A stretch of 64,000 nucleotides of DNA from Acidaminococcus sp. CAG:917. GTDB lineage: Bacteria; Bacillota; Clostridia; Christensenellales; CAG-917. Below, piece after piece: positions 26,788 to 34,897 of this stretch (the stretch's first letter is position 1; the number at the start of each line of letters is the position of its first letter). The stretch covers positions 134,687 through 198,686 of the forward strand of contig FR901028.1 in the NCBI GenBank assembly GCA_000437555.1, in the 5' to 3' direction. A program made the translations under genes and the position numbers. The notes beneath the pieces are model-generated. The model saw only the letters and a list, made by a program, of their open reading frames with translations, searched no databases and was not told where the DNA came from.

Positions 26788-28467
26788 CTATTTTGTCAGT
26801 TCATAAACGAACGCTTCATAAGGCAATATTTTTGTATTTTGCAAAACGGCGGGCGTCGATTGATAGTTTGAAATGACAAGGCTTGATTTGAGGTCTTTAA
26901 ATTCTTCGGGAACCTTAAATGTAGCGCATTTTGAGCTGTAACTGCAAACGACAAGATATATTTTGTCTCCGAGTTCTCTTTTGTATACGAACAGCTTTTT
27001 GTTGTCGTGCAAAAGTTCCGTGTAGCTTCCCTCTTTGATAATTTTGTTGCCCAATCTGAATTTGTTTATCTTTTTGTAAAAATTCAAAATCGAGTCTTCG
27101 TCGGCTAACGCTTCCTCTACGTTTATTTTTTTATAATTCGGGTTGACCATCATCCAAGGCGTTCCCGAGGTGAACCCCGCATTTTTTTCTGCGTTCCATT
27201 GCATTGGCGTTCTTGCGTGGTCTCTTGCCCTCTTTTGAAGTGCCCAAACTACTACGGGGATAAGCGGAGGGAAAAATTTTGCAATTTTATATATATTCTT
27301 TGAAACTATATCCACGTAATCTTTAGGTTTAAAGCCTGCGATATTCGTCATGCCTATTTCCTGACCTTGGTAGATATAGGGCGTGCCTTTCATGAAGTTA
27401 ATGCAAATGGCGAGCATTTTAGCCACGTATTTGCGGTATTCGAGTTTTCCGTATCTCGGCAGAGAACGGGGATAGTCGTGATTTTCGATAAACAGACTGT
27501 TCCAGCAATTATCGGGAAGAGCCTGCCAGCTGCTGAAAATGGTTTTCCATTTTTTGAGGCTGAATTTTTTAGGAATAACCGTCATAAACGCGTCGGCTTC
27601 CTGATGCTCAAAGGTGAATATGCAGTCGAGTTCTTCACGGTCCTCTGCGACGATTGATTCGGCATTTGATACGGTTATTCCCTGTCCTTCGCCAACGGTC
27701 ATAGAGTCGTATTTTGAAAATGCCTTTTGGTTGAGCTCGTGTATATATTCGTGATAATGCGGACCGATGACAAACTGTTCGTCACCGCATATAATAGGAT
27801 TGAATTTGCCGTTCGGAAGCCCTTCCGTTTTGGATATATAGGTTATAACGTCGCATCTGAAACCGTCAACGCCGAGCTCAAACCAATAGTTGCAAATGTC
27901 TGCCACTTCCTGCCTTACTTTGGGGTTATCCCAATTGAGGTCGGGTTGCTTTTTGCTGAACAGATGCAGATAATATTCGTTTGTCGTTTCGTCATATTCC
28001 CACGCGCTGCCTGAAAACCTCGACGACCAGTTGTTGGGCGGCTTCTTTCCGTTTTTGCCTCTGCCCGGTCTCCAGATATAATAATCCCTGTAAGGATTAT
28101 CTTTTGACGAACGGGATTGTTTAAACCACTCGTGTTCGTCCGACGTATGATTGACTACCAAGTCCATGACAAGTTTAATGCCTCTTTGATGCATGCCGTC
28201 AATCATCTCTTTCCAATCGTCAAGAGTGCCGAATTCGTCCATGATATCACGGTAGTTCGATATGTCGTATCCGTTGTCGTCGTTGGGCGATTTATAGCAA
28301 GGCGAAAGCCATACGGCGGTCACGCCGAGGTCTTTAAGGTAGTCAAGTTTTGAAATAATGCCCTGAATATCGCCTATTCCGTCACCGTTTGAGTCGCAGA
28401 AGCTTCTCGGATAAATCTGATAAAATACGGCGTCTTTATACCATCTCGTTTTTTTGTTTTGTGTCAT
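26788..28467 (-). CDS. malL: GH13 alpha-glucosidase (oligo-1,6-glucosidase type)
   Basis: This 559-residue cytoplasmic GH13 subfamily 31-like enzyme has the calcium-type loop DSNGDGIGD near the start and conserved region I (DLVVNH). The nucleophile is D206 in GFRCDVI, the acid/base is E260 in VGEGQG, and the third carboxylate is D331 in IENHD. The residue after the nucleophile is valine, which in this subfamily usually goes with alpha-1,6 (isomaltose-type) specificity. It hydrolyses short alpha-glucosides taken up by the cell. GGGGGA is the ribosome site. The gene follows parB by 11 bp on the same strand, an unusual neighbour for a sugar enzyme. No transporter or regulator is adjacent. Confidence 0.9.
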   Translation of the reverse strand: MTQNKKTRWYKDAVFYQIYPRSFCDSNGDGIGDIQGIISKLDYLKDLGVTAVWLSPCYKSPNDDNGYDISNYRDIMDEFGTLDDWKEMIDGMHQRGIKLVMDLVVNHTSDEHEWFKQSRSSKDNPYRDYYIWRPGRGKNGKKPPNNWSSRFSGSAWEYDETTNEYYLHLFSKKQPDLNWDNPKVRQEVADICNYWFELGVDGFRCDVITYISKTEGLPNGKFNPIICGDEQFVIGPHYHEYIHELNQKAFSKYDSMTVGEGQGITVSNAESIVAEDREELDCIFTFEHQEADAFMTVIPKKFSLKKWKTIFSSWQALPDNCWNSLFIENHDYPRSLPRYGKLEYRKYVAKMLAICINFMKGTPYIYQGQEIGMTNIAGFKPKDYVDIVSKNIYKIAKFFPPLIPVVVWALQKRARDHARTPMQWNAEKNAGFTSGTPWMMVNPNYKKINVEEALADEDSILNFYKKINKFRLGNKIIKEGSYTELLHDNKKLFVYKRELGDKIYLVVCSYSSKCATFKVPEEFKDLKSSLVISNYQSTPAVLQNTKILPYEAFVYELTK

Positions 28468-28478
28468 GTTTCCCCCGA

Positions 28479-29369
28479 TTAGTTGTTATCTTTTTTTAAA
28501 ATTTCTACCAGCTGATAAATTCTTTCCAGGTCGTCCTTAGAGAAATAATCAATGGAAAATCTTCCTTTTTCCGGTGTTCCGACAAGTTTGACTCTCGTGC
28601 CGAAAACTCTCTTCATATCGCTGACAAGCTCTTTTAATTCGAGTGTGAGAGGCTGAGTTTTTCTCGGACCGGACGGAATATTCTTTCTTGTCTCATAAAG
28701 CCTGACTCTGTCTTCGACGTCCCTTACCGTCATTTTGTATTGAACAATCTGTTTGGCAAGATTTATCAAAAATTCTTTATTGTCAATGGTGACGAGAGCT
28801 CTTGCGTGTCCCGAAGAAATCTTTCCGCTTTTGACCATTTCAAGCACTTCCTCGGGAAGAGTTAAAAGTCTTAAAAGGTTTGTTACGTAAGGACGGCTTT
28901 TGCCTATGCGGTCGGCAACCGCTTCCTGCGTTAGTCCGTGATTTGTCATAAGCTCTTTAATGCCTTCCGCCGCTTCTATTGCGTTTAAATCCTCTCTTTG
29001 AATATTTTCGATGAGGGATATTGCCTTTATTTCCTCGACGGGCAAATCTTTTATAATCGCAGGCACGGTTTTGAGATTTGCTTTCATAGCCGCGCGGTAA
29101 CGTCTTTCGCCGGCTACTATTTGATAGCGGCCGTTGGGAAGTTTGGTGACGAGGAGCGGTTGCAGAACTCCGTAAAGCTTCATAGAGTTTGACATTTCCT
29201 TTAATGTTTCTTCGTCAAAAGTTTTACGGGCCTGTTCGGGATTGCGGTCAAGCATCGTTATGTCAAGCTGTTGAATCGCCCCTTCTCCTTCGATATTAAC
29301 TTCTCTGTTGTCGGTATAGTCCGCAAACAACGCGCCTATGCCTTTGCCTAATCCTCTCTGTTGTGCCAT
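28479..29369 (-). CDS. parB: Chromosome-partitioning protein ParB (Spo0J type)
   Basis: This 296-residue protein has a basic N-terminal motif (GLGKGIGALF) that stimulates ParA, then the ParB CTPase core with box NPEQAR and GERRYRAA (87-94). The helix-turn-helix parS reader follows (LTQEAVADRIGKSRPYVTNLLRLLTLP) and then a C-terminal dimerisation domain. It binds parS, spreads as a CTP-dependent clamp and loads SMC. Three parS palindromes lie about 5 kb away in this window. The gene is 4 bp behind parA with an AAGGAT ribosome site. Confidence 0.96.
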   Translation of the reverse strand: MAQQRGLGKGIGALFADYTDNREVNIEGEGAIQQLDITMLDRNPEQARKTFDEETLKEMSNSMKLYGVLQPLLVTKLPNGRYQIVAGERRYRAAMKANLKTVPAIIKDLPVEEIKAISLIENIQREDLNAIEAAEGIKELMTNHGLTQEAVADRIGKSRPYVTNLLRLLTLPEEVLEMVKSGKISSGHARALVTIDNKEFLINLAKQIVQYKMTVRDVEDRVRLYETRKNIPSGPRKTQPLTLELKELVSDMKRVFGTRVKLVGTPEKGRFSIDYFSKDDLERIYQLVEILKKDNN

Positions 29370-29373
29370 AATC

Positions 29374-30153
29374 TTATCCTTTATTTTTATTTGTTCTGTT
29401 TAAAAATTCGTTTTTCAAATCGGTATATGCTCTGCTGCCTAAACAATGTTTGTCATACAAAATTACGGGTTTTCCGAAGCTCGGAGCCTCGGCAAGACGA
29501 ACGTTTCTCGGAATAATCGTTTTAAACACTTTCTCACAGAAATATTTTTTAATTTCTTCCGATACCTGCTGGCTGAGGTTGGCTCTTGAGTCGTACAGAG
29601 TGAGCACAACGCCTTCCACTTCAAGTTTGGGATTGAGATATTTTTTTACAAGCATAACGGTATTCATCATCTGCGTTACGCCCTCTAAGGCATAATATTC
29701 GCATTGAATGGGAACTATTATTCCGTCGGACGCGGTAAGCGCATTTACGGTTAAAAGTCCGAGTGACGGCGGACAATCGAGGAAAATGAAATCGAAGTCG
29801 GCGCTCGCCTCGTTTATTTTTTCGGAAAGAATTTTTTCCCTTGCAATCACCACTTGCGCCATCTCAAGTTCCGCCCCGGCAAGGTCCATACAGCTCGGTA
29901 TAAGCTTGAGCGTTGCAATGTCGGTATCCACTATCGCATCGGTTGCGCTCATCGAACCGCACAGCAAAGAATACGACGATTTTTCGCTTTTACGGTCGCT
30001 GAAACCTAATCCCGACGACGCGTTGCCTTGAGGGTCAAGGTCGACGACCAAAACTTTGTATCCGTCAAAAGCAAGACATGCCGCAAGATTTATGCACGTC
30101 GTCGTCTTTCCTACGCCGCCCTTTTGGTTGGAAAAAGCAATTATTTTAGCCAT
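29374..30153 (-). CDS. parA: Chromosome-partitioning ATPase ParA (Soj type)
   Basis: This 259-residue ATPase has the deviant Walker A motif KGGVGKTT (11-18), the ParA motif DLDPQGNASSGLG, and Walker B FIFLDCPPSLGLLTVNAL. It lacks an N-terminal helix-turn-helix, so it is the short chromosomal Soj type. With ParB it segregates the origin region and, in Bacillus, tunes DnaA activity. It leads the parA-parB operon with an AGAAGG ribosome site. A TATACT -10-like element lies about 60 bp upstream. Confidence 0.96.
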   Translation of the reverse strand: MAKIIAFSNQKGGVGKTTTCINLAACLAFDGYKVLVVDLDPQGNASSGLGFSDRKSEKSSYSLLCGSMSATDAIVDTDIATLKLIPSCMDLAGAELEMAQVVIAREKILSEKINEASADFDFIFLDCPPSLGLLTVNALTASDGIIVPIQCEYYALEGVTQMMNTVMLVKKYLNPKLEVEGVVLTLYDSRANLSQQVSEEIKKYFCEKVFKTIIPRNVRLAEAPSFGKPVILYDKHCLGSRAYTDLKNEFLNRTNKNKG

Positions 30154-30517
30154 ATATTACCTTCTTTTTTCTTCAATCGTATTTTAAATTTATTTTTTAA
30201 GATATTTCGTTGTTAGTATAACAAAAGTTTTAAATGAGGACAAGAGAAAAAGAAAAAAAAGTTTTAATTTAGTATATTTATTATATAAATAAACTTTAGA
30301 TATTATATATCAGAAATTTTTTTGAACCTGTTTGTTTAGACTATGCCATAGGTTAGATATTTGTATGCTTTAAGCAGTCTCTAAATTTAATTTGAATATA
30401 TTTCTATCCTACTTTTACATATCGACAAATTTTTCACGATAAATTTAAGTTTTATTCAGTCTGTTATTTTTGTCGGCTGTATGATAGCTTGCGACTTTGT
30501 CGCGATAAAGTTTAAAG
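30154..30517. other. AT-rich spacer between parA and rsmG
   Basis: It carries the presumed parA promoter (TATACT on the minus strand at 30220-30215) and, near rsmG, a short GCGAC/GTCGC hairpin without a T tract. No gene is supported. Confidence 0.45.
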
Positions 30518-31216
30518 CTATTCAAATTTCCAAAGCGGAGCTTTTTTGATTGCGTTAAACTGTCTCGGATAAATAGCGGGCGTAGCGGCTGTTTTTTCTA
30601 TCACGATTATCGCTCTTTCGTCACCGTTGGGAAGTTCAAATTTTTTTATGTCTTTCAAGCGGCAATTTATTTTGTTCAAGGCACTTTCCGAATTTTTCAA
30701 TTCCTTATCGTTTGATTTATAGCAGAGCATTATTCCGCCCGCCTTCAGCATGGGAGCAATAAGCTCGCAGAGTATCGGCAAAGTTGCGACCGCTCTCGCC
30801 GTGGCAAAGTCAAATTTTTCCGCTAAAAATCCCCTGCCCGCCTCTTCCGCTCTTGCCGTGACGGCAGTAAGGTTTTTAAGATTTAATTTTTGTGCCGCCT
30901 CGTTAATAAAAGCGGTTTTTTTTGCAGTGCTGTCAACGGCGGTAACTTTTACCGTCGGCAGTACGATTGCGAGCGGCACGCATGGAAAGCCGCCTCCTGC
31001 GCCTATGTCGACAAGCGTGCTGTTTTCCGATATAAATTCCGATGCGCACAGACTGTCAATCGTGTGTTTTATTTCAAAGTCAGACTCTTCGGTTATGGCG
31101 GTGAGATTCATAACTTTGTTTTTTTCCAAAACAATGTGCATGAATCGGTCAAGTTTTTCGGCGATATTTGCGCTTAAATTTTTTTCCGTTAAAAATTTTT
31201 CGAGAAGTTTTCCCAT
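30518..31216 (-). CDS. rsmG: 16S rRNA (guanine527-N7)-methyltransferase
   Basis: This 232-residue SAM-dependent methyltransferase has the SAM-binding motif LVDIGAGGGFPCVPLAI (about 78-94) and the RsmG-typical VMNLTAI and ATARAVATLPIL segments. It modifies G527 of 16S rRNA; loss of it gives low-level streptomycin resistance in other bacteria. It usually follows mnmG next to the origin. Here it is on the opposite arm, about 20 kb away, and keeps only parA-parB as downstream neighbours. No strong ribosome site was seen. Confidence 0.94.
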   Translation of the reverse strand: MGKLLEKFLTEKNLSANIAEKLDRFMHIVLEKNKVMNLTAITEESDFEIKHTIDSLCASEFISENSTLVDIGAGGGFPCVPLAIVLPTVKVTAVDSTAKKTAFINEAAQKLNLKNLTAVTARAEEAGRGFLAEKFDFATARAVATLPILCELIAPMLKAGGIMLCYKSNDKELKNSESALNKINCRLKDIKKFELPNGDERAIIVIEKTAATPAIYPRQFNAIKKAPLWKFE

Positions 31217-31413
31217 ATTTCGCTATTTTTATTTTCCCCGTTTTTTTATTGCGTTTTTTGTCGGGAAAATTTAATGTATGATTTTATATTTAATTTAAAT
31301 TTTGCTGTTTTTTCCGTATAAATGATAACATTTTCCATTTTTTTTTGCAACTTTTGCTTTATTATGTTTTCAATTTAAGTTTTTTATGCTAATATTCTTA
31401 ATCGAGGTGCTAT

Positions 31414-32103
31414 ATGAAAATTGCAATCATAACGGCAATGGAAAAGGAATGTGACCCAATCTATAAGCATTTAGGTTCGGTTATAGGAAGCGAAAGCGCA
31501 GGCGGAATGACGATTTATCGTTTTGCCGTGGGCGATAACGACGTGTTTTTACTCTCTTGCGGCATAGGCGAAATTCAGGCGTCTGCCGCAACTCAGCTTG
31601 TTATCGATAAATATGACGTTGAACTTATCGTCAACCTCGGTTTTGTAGGAAGTCTTGTTCCCGAACTTAAAGCCGGCGACGTTTGTTTCGTCGAGAGAGT
31701 CGTTCATCATCAATTTGACGTTTCCGGCATTGACGGGGTTAAACGCGGACAGCTGGGAAAACATTCGGACATTTATTTTTATCTCGACAGACAAAAGGTG
31801 CTTGCGCTTCAGTCAAAGCTTCCCGATAAACTTCCGTTTGTCACTTTGGCTAGCGGCGACGAATTTATCTGCGACCGCAAAAAGAAGGATAAGCTTGTAA
31901 AAGACTTTGCCGCCGAAATTTGTGATATGGAACTTGCCGGTATAGCAATCACCGCAAAAAAGAACGGCGTTTCTGTTTTGTCAATCAAACTTGTCTCGGA
32001 TAACGCCGACGAAAACGCCGCTATGTCATATAACGATTTTATTAAGGAAGGACTTCTGAAAATGGAAGGAGCAATAGGAATATTGCTGGGTATACTTCAT
32101 TGA
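31414..32103 (+). CDS. mtnN: 5'-methylthioadenosine/S-adenosylhomocysteine nucleosidase
   Basis: This 229-residue enzyme cleaves adenine from S-adenosylhomocysteine and methylthioadenosine. The family's catalytic residues are all seen: E12 in TAMEKE, E173 in DMELAG and D196 in SDNADE. A GAGGT ribosome site precedes the ATG. Its stop codon overlaps the TTG start of luxS, so the two steps of the activated methyl cycle (SAH to S-ribosylhomocysteine to homocysteine plus the AI-2 precursor) are made from one coupled operon. Confidence 0.95.
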   Translation: MKIAIITAMEKECDPIYKHLGSVIGSESAGGMTIYRFAVGDNDVFLLSCGIGEIQASAATQLVIDKYDVELIVNLGFVGSLVPELKAGDVCFVERVVHHQFDVSGIDGVKRGQLGKHSDIYFYLDRQKVLALQSKLPDKLPFVTLASGDEFICDRKKKDKLVKDFAAEICDMELAGIAITAKKNGVSVLSIKLVSDNADENAAMSYNDFIKEGLLKMEGAIGILLGILH

Positions 32104-32528
32104 AACGAATAGCGTCTTTTGAAGTCAATCATGACGTGCTTGAGCGTGGTTTTTATCTTTCAAGGGTTGACCGTGATGTTTTTACCTATGACCTTCGTTT
32201 TAAAAAACCTAACGGCGGTCAATATCTCGATATCAAAGCGATGCATTCGCTCGAGCATATGATGGCAACCGTGGCAAGGAACTCCGATTATGCCGATAAG
32301 GTCGTTTATTTTGGACCTATGGGCTGCCGAACGGGATTTTATCTTTTACTTTTTGGGACGGAATATGACGAAGCAAAAAATTTTGCTCTTGATTGTTTAA
32401 AAAAATGCCTTGATTTTACTGTCGTTCCCGGAAGCGAACGAGTCGAATGCGGCAATTATCTTGAACACGACCTTGTCGGTGCAAAAAGAGAAATTACAGA
32501 CTATCTTGCGTTGATGGAAAGCAAATAA
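32100..32528 (+). CDS. luxS: S-ribosylhomocysteine lyase LuxS
   Basis: This metalloenzyme converts S-ribosylhomocysteine to homocysteine and DPD, the precursor of autoinducer 2. The 142-residue product keeps the metal ligands H49 and H53 in HSLEH with catalytic E52, the catalytic C76 in GPMGCRTGFYL, and the third ligand C117 in ECGNYLEHDL. It is slightly shorter than typical LuxS (about 150-170). The start is a TTG that overlaps the mtnN stop by three bases. This start gives the family N terminus MKRIASFEVNHD, and no later start would. Confidence 0.95.
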   Translation: MKRIASFEVNHDVLERGFYLSRVDRDVFTYDLRFKKPNGGQYLDIKAMHSLEHMMATVARNSDYADKVVYFGPMGCRTGFYLLLFGTEYDEAKNFALDCLKKCLDFTVVPGSERVECGNYLEHDLVGAKREITDYLALMESK

Positions 32529-32589
32529 CTGTTTTTTTTAAAAATTATATTCAAATTTATTTCGATAACCTTTTTAAGACAAAAATTTT

Positions 32590-32623
32590 ATCTCAAACGT
32601 TTTTCGTTTGAGATTTTATTTTG
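32590..32623 (+). terminator. Terminator of mtnN-luxS
   Basis: ATCTCAAACG pairs with CGTTTGAGAT around a five-T loop, followed by TTTATTTT. Confidence 0.85.
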
Positions 32624-32873
32624 GACAGTATTTTTCCTTAAGTTTTAAATTTTGATAGGTCTGTCATTATGCTACCGAATTTTAATTTTTCTCCGTGGCG
32701 CATTTTCTTTTTATAACTTTTTTATGATATAGCATTATATAGCTTTTTTATTTCGCCTTATTCCGTTTAGTTCTTTAATTTCAAAATTAACGGCTTACTC
32801 TTTATTTTTTGTTCCTTTTTCATTTTTTTTGCAAAATATCGCCAAATAGGTTCAATAGTTAACCTTTTTCTGT

Positions 32874-32912
32874 AAAAAATCGTCCTCTACGTTTGACGTT
32901 GACGATTTTTTT
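32874..32912. terminator. Strong symmetric hairpin, terminator-like
   Basis: AAAAAATCGTC pairs perfectly with GACGATTTTTT. The 16-nt loop itself can form ACGT-TTG-ACGT. It has A and T tracts on its two sides. No known gene ends here, so it may end an unannotated transcript or insulate the origin. Confidence 0.6.
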
Positions 32913-32930
32913 GAATAACAACTCGAGACA

Positions 32931-32984
32931 ATGCCAAATCGCCGAATTTTGGCTTACACGCCGTCATATGGCATGGGTTTTTTG
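32931..32984 (+). ncRNA. Candidate structured RNA element
   Basis: GCCAAA (32933-32938) can pair with TTTGGC (32948-32953). Alternatively ATGCCA (32931-32936) can pair with TGGCAT (32969-32974). The second stem is followed by GGG and six T residues. The two pairings exclude each other, as in attenuators. There is no downstream gene for 1.7 kb, so its role is open. Confidence 0.3.
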
Positions 32985-33983
32985 AAAAAAATTAAAAATC
33001 GGATAAAATTCCTTTAAAACGGATTTTTTGCTTAAAATATGTTTCTCTTTTCATAATTTTTAAATTTTTCTTTATACCGAGTTTTTTTGCGCTCTTTAAA
33101 AGCTTTCCGTTCAATATTTTTTGCAACAAACTTGTTATCGGCACGCTGAATACAAATCCGAGCGTTTAACTTTTTCGTCTTGATATTTTTGCATTGTTTG
33201 TGTTTGTCTTGTTTCTTTCTCTTTGCGCTATTTCACAATACGAGTCGAACCTCAAATTCAGGTTTACCGTTTTATTAGTTACGTTTAAACGCTTGATTTG
33301 TTCAGGCGACGTCGTTTCATTTGTCGCTATACAATTTTTATTTTATCCTTTGAATTATTGTTAAAACGGTTTATATATTAACTATTATTAAGCAAAAAAC
33401 ATAATTTTATCAAAAGTTTTTAAAAAATATAGCGCAATTCGCTCAATCTTATTATTTGTCGGCGATTTTTTTTACTTTTTATTAATTTAGTCTGACTTTT
33501 TATGCCGATTTTTTTAGTCGCGTCGATTCGTTTTTACCGGGTAATCAGACGGCTGTCGGATATGACCTTTATGCGGATAACATACAACCTATTCGTTAAT
33601 TTTACTTGTTTTATAAGGCGTTTTTAATTCATAGATTCTGTGCTGTTGTATGTATTTCTAAGGGTAAGAGCGCAGGTTATTTGTTTTCAAGTTGCGATAG
33701 ATTTTGTTTTTTTGCCTTTTAAGATGCTTAAGCAGTTTTTTAGTATTGGTTTTTTAATTCTTTACAATGGAAATTTGCAGGAAAACTCCGATATGTCTTT
33801 TTGCGTCAATTTTTTCTGTTTTTTGTGTGGATAAATATGCATATTTGGTGGAAAAGCCTGTGGAAAAGCATATTTTTGTCTGTTTTTGCTCATTATGAAA
33901 CATAGTCGTTTTGCCGTCAATTTCTCTTCGTTTTTACTTTTGTTCGGCATGATTGTGCGTCCGATTTCTTTTAATTTTTCTTA

Positions 33984-33999
33984 TGTTTCACGTGAAACA
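33984..33999. other. parS: parS site (perfect)
   Basis: TGTTTCACGTGAAACA is identical to the Bacillus parS consensus bound by Spo0J/ParB. It is a perfect 16-bp palindrome, extended to 18 bp by flanking A and T. Confidence 0.95.
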
Positions 34000-34024
34000 T
34001 TTTATTTTTGATTTTTACGGTGAT

Positions 34025-34040
34025 TGTTCCACGTGAAACG
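34025..34040. other. parS: parS site (one-arm variant)
   Basis: TGTTCCACGTGAAACG matches the parS consensus TGTTNCACGTGAAACA except for the last base. It lies 25 bp from the perfect site. Confidence 0.88.
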
Positions 34041-34747
34041 GAAAAACGCCGTATTTAGGGCGTTTTGGGCGTATTTTTGCTTAAAAAACGGGCATTTTGC
34101 TTAATAAAATGAGTCCGAAAGCCTTTTTGAATAAGACGGATACAATAAAGAAATTATGCTGAAGAGACGAGAAAAGTAAGCGTTAATACCGCCGAAACGG
34201 ATATGGAGAATTTAATTTGTCGCTGACTCGGATTCGCCGTAGAAATTTGCGAAACTTATCCCCTTTTTTTTGATATATCCACAACAAAGTGGTGCGATGT
34301 GGATAAACGTATTTAAACTGATATTTTTATCGTATAATTCCGTTCAGATGACCCAAAATAAATGTAATCCGCTCTTCGATATCTCGTTTTTTGCTCGGAT
34401 AGGTAAAGAAACATATAAAAGGTATTAAAAGTTTCCTTATTATTAAATCTGCACGAGTTCCGACGGAGTTTAGTTTAAATACATAAAAAGCTTTTGCGGA
34501 TATTGTTGCAAAAGGATAAACTGTCATTTTTGCGGTATTGTTTTTAATCCATACGTCGGCTGCCATAAAGACGGAGAGTTATTTTTTGAAAAGCCGTATT
34601 TTTTTTAGGATTGGAAATGAATTCAATAATTCATCCGGGAACGGTTAGCAAAATTTTGCCGATTGAATTTGCCTGTTGTCGGAATTAAATACGGCATTAT
34701 AATACATAATTAATCTGTCGGAAATCATATCCGAAAAAGGAGTTTTG

Positions 34748-34897
34748 ATGAAATGCTTTGAATGCGGTAAAGAAATCGCGGAAGACGAAACTTTTTATTG
34801 CCCGAGATGCGGAGCGACGGTTTGCAATAATTGCAACGATATAAATGAAAACGTCTGTCCTTATTGCAACAGGTCGAATCTATATTTATATAATTAA
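34748..34897 (+). CDS. Small double zinc-ribbon protein
   Basis: This 49-residue protein has four CxxC pairs (C3/C6, C18/C21, C26/C29, C37/C40), enough for two zinc ribbons: MKCFECGKEI, FYCPRCGATVC and CPYCNRSN. It is preceded by a near-perfect ribosome site (AAAAAGGAG, 5 bp before the ATG), which supports real translation. Such ribbons are usually found as N-terminal parts of larger membrane proteins or as adaptor domains; a free-standing copy is uncommon. It is the only convincing gene in about 3.3 kb around the putative origin. Its function is unknown. Confidence 0.8.
   Translation: MKCFECGKEIAEDETFYCPRCGATVCNNCNDINENVCPYCNRSNLYLYN

Larger units (their letters stand above)
33826..34307. 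other. Putative oriC core: DnaA boxes
   Basis: Perfect DnaA boxes (TTATCCACA read on the minus strand) lie at 33826-33834 and 34299-34307. A common variant (TTTTCCACA, minus) is at 33859-33867, and ATATCCACA (plus) is at 34276-34284. Two parS sites lie among them. In 60-base samples that I counted, purines on the plus strand rise from 19 of 60 (33961-34020) to 41 of 60 (34141-34200), as expected where leading and lagging strands switch. Firmicutes leading strands are purine-rich, which fits bidirectional replication from here. Confidence 0.7.
32624..34747. other. Large non-coding region, left part of the putative origin
   Basis: About 2.1 kb has no supported gene. The left 1.4 kb is strongly T-rich on the plus strand. 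It includes two structured hairpins near 32.9 kb and AT-rich stretches near 33.4 kb. From 33.8 kb on it carries DnaA boxes and two parS sites, and then becomes purine-rich. Short open frames here lack ribosome sites and family similarity. Confidence 0.65.

Noticed and set aside
33640..33834. 64-codon frame on the plus strand left of the DnaA boxes
   Set aside because: Phe-rich translation of T-rich DNA, without ribosome site or similarity.
34327..34566. 79-codon frame on the minus strand in the origin region
   Set aside because: It contains the purine-skew strand in reverse, has no ribosome site and no recognisable domain. It overlaps the right edge of the origin candidate.
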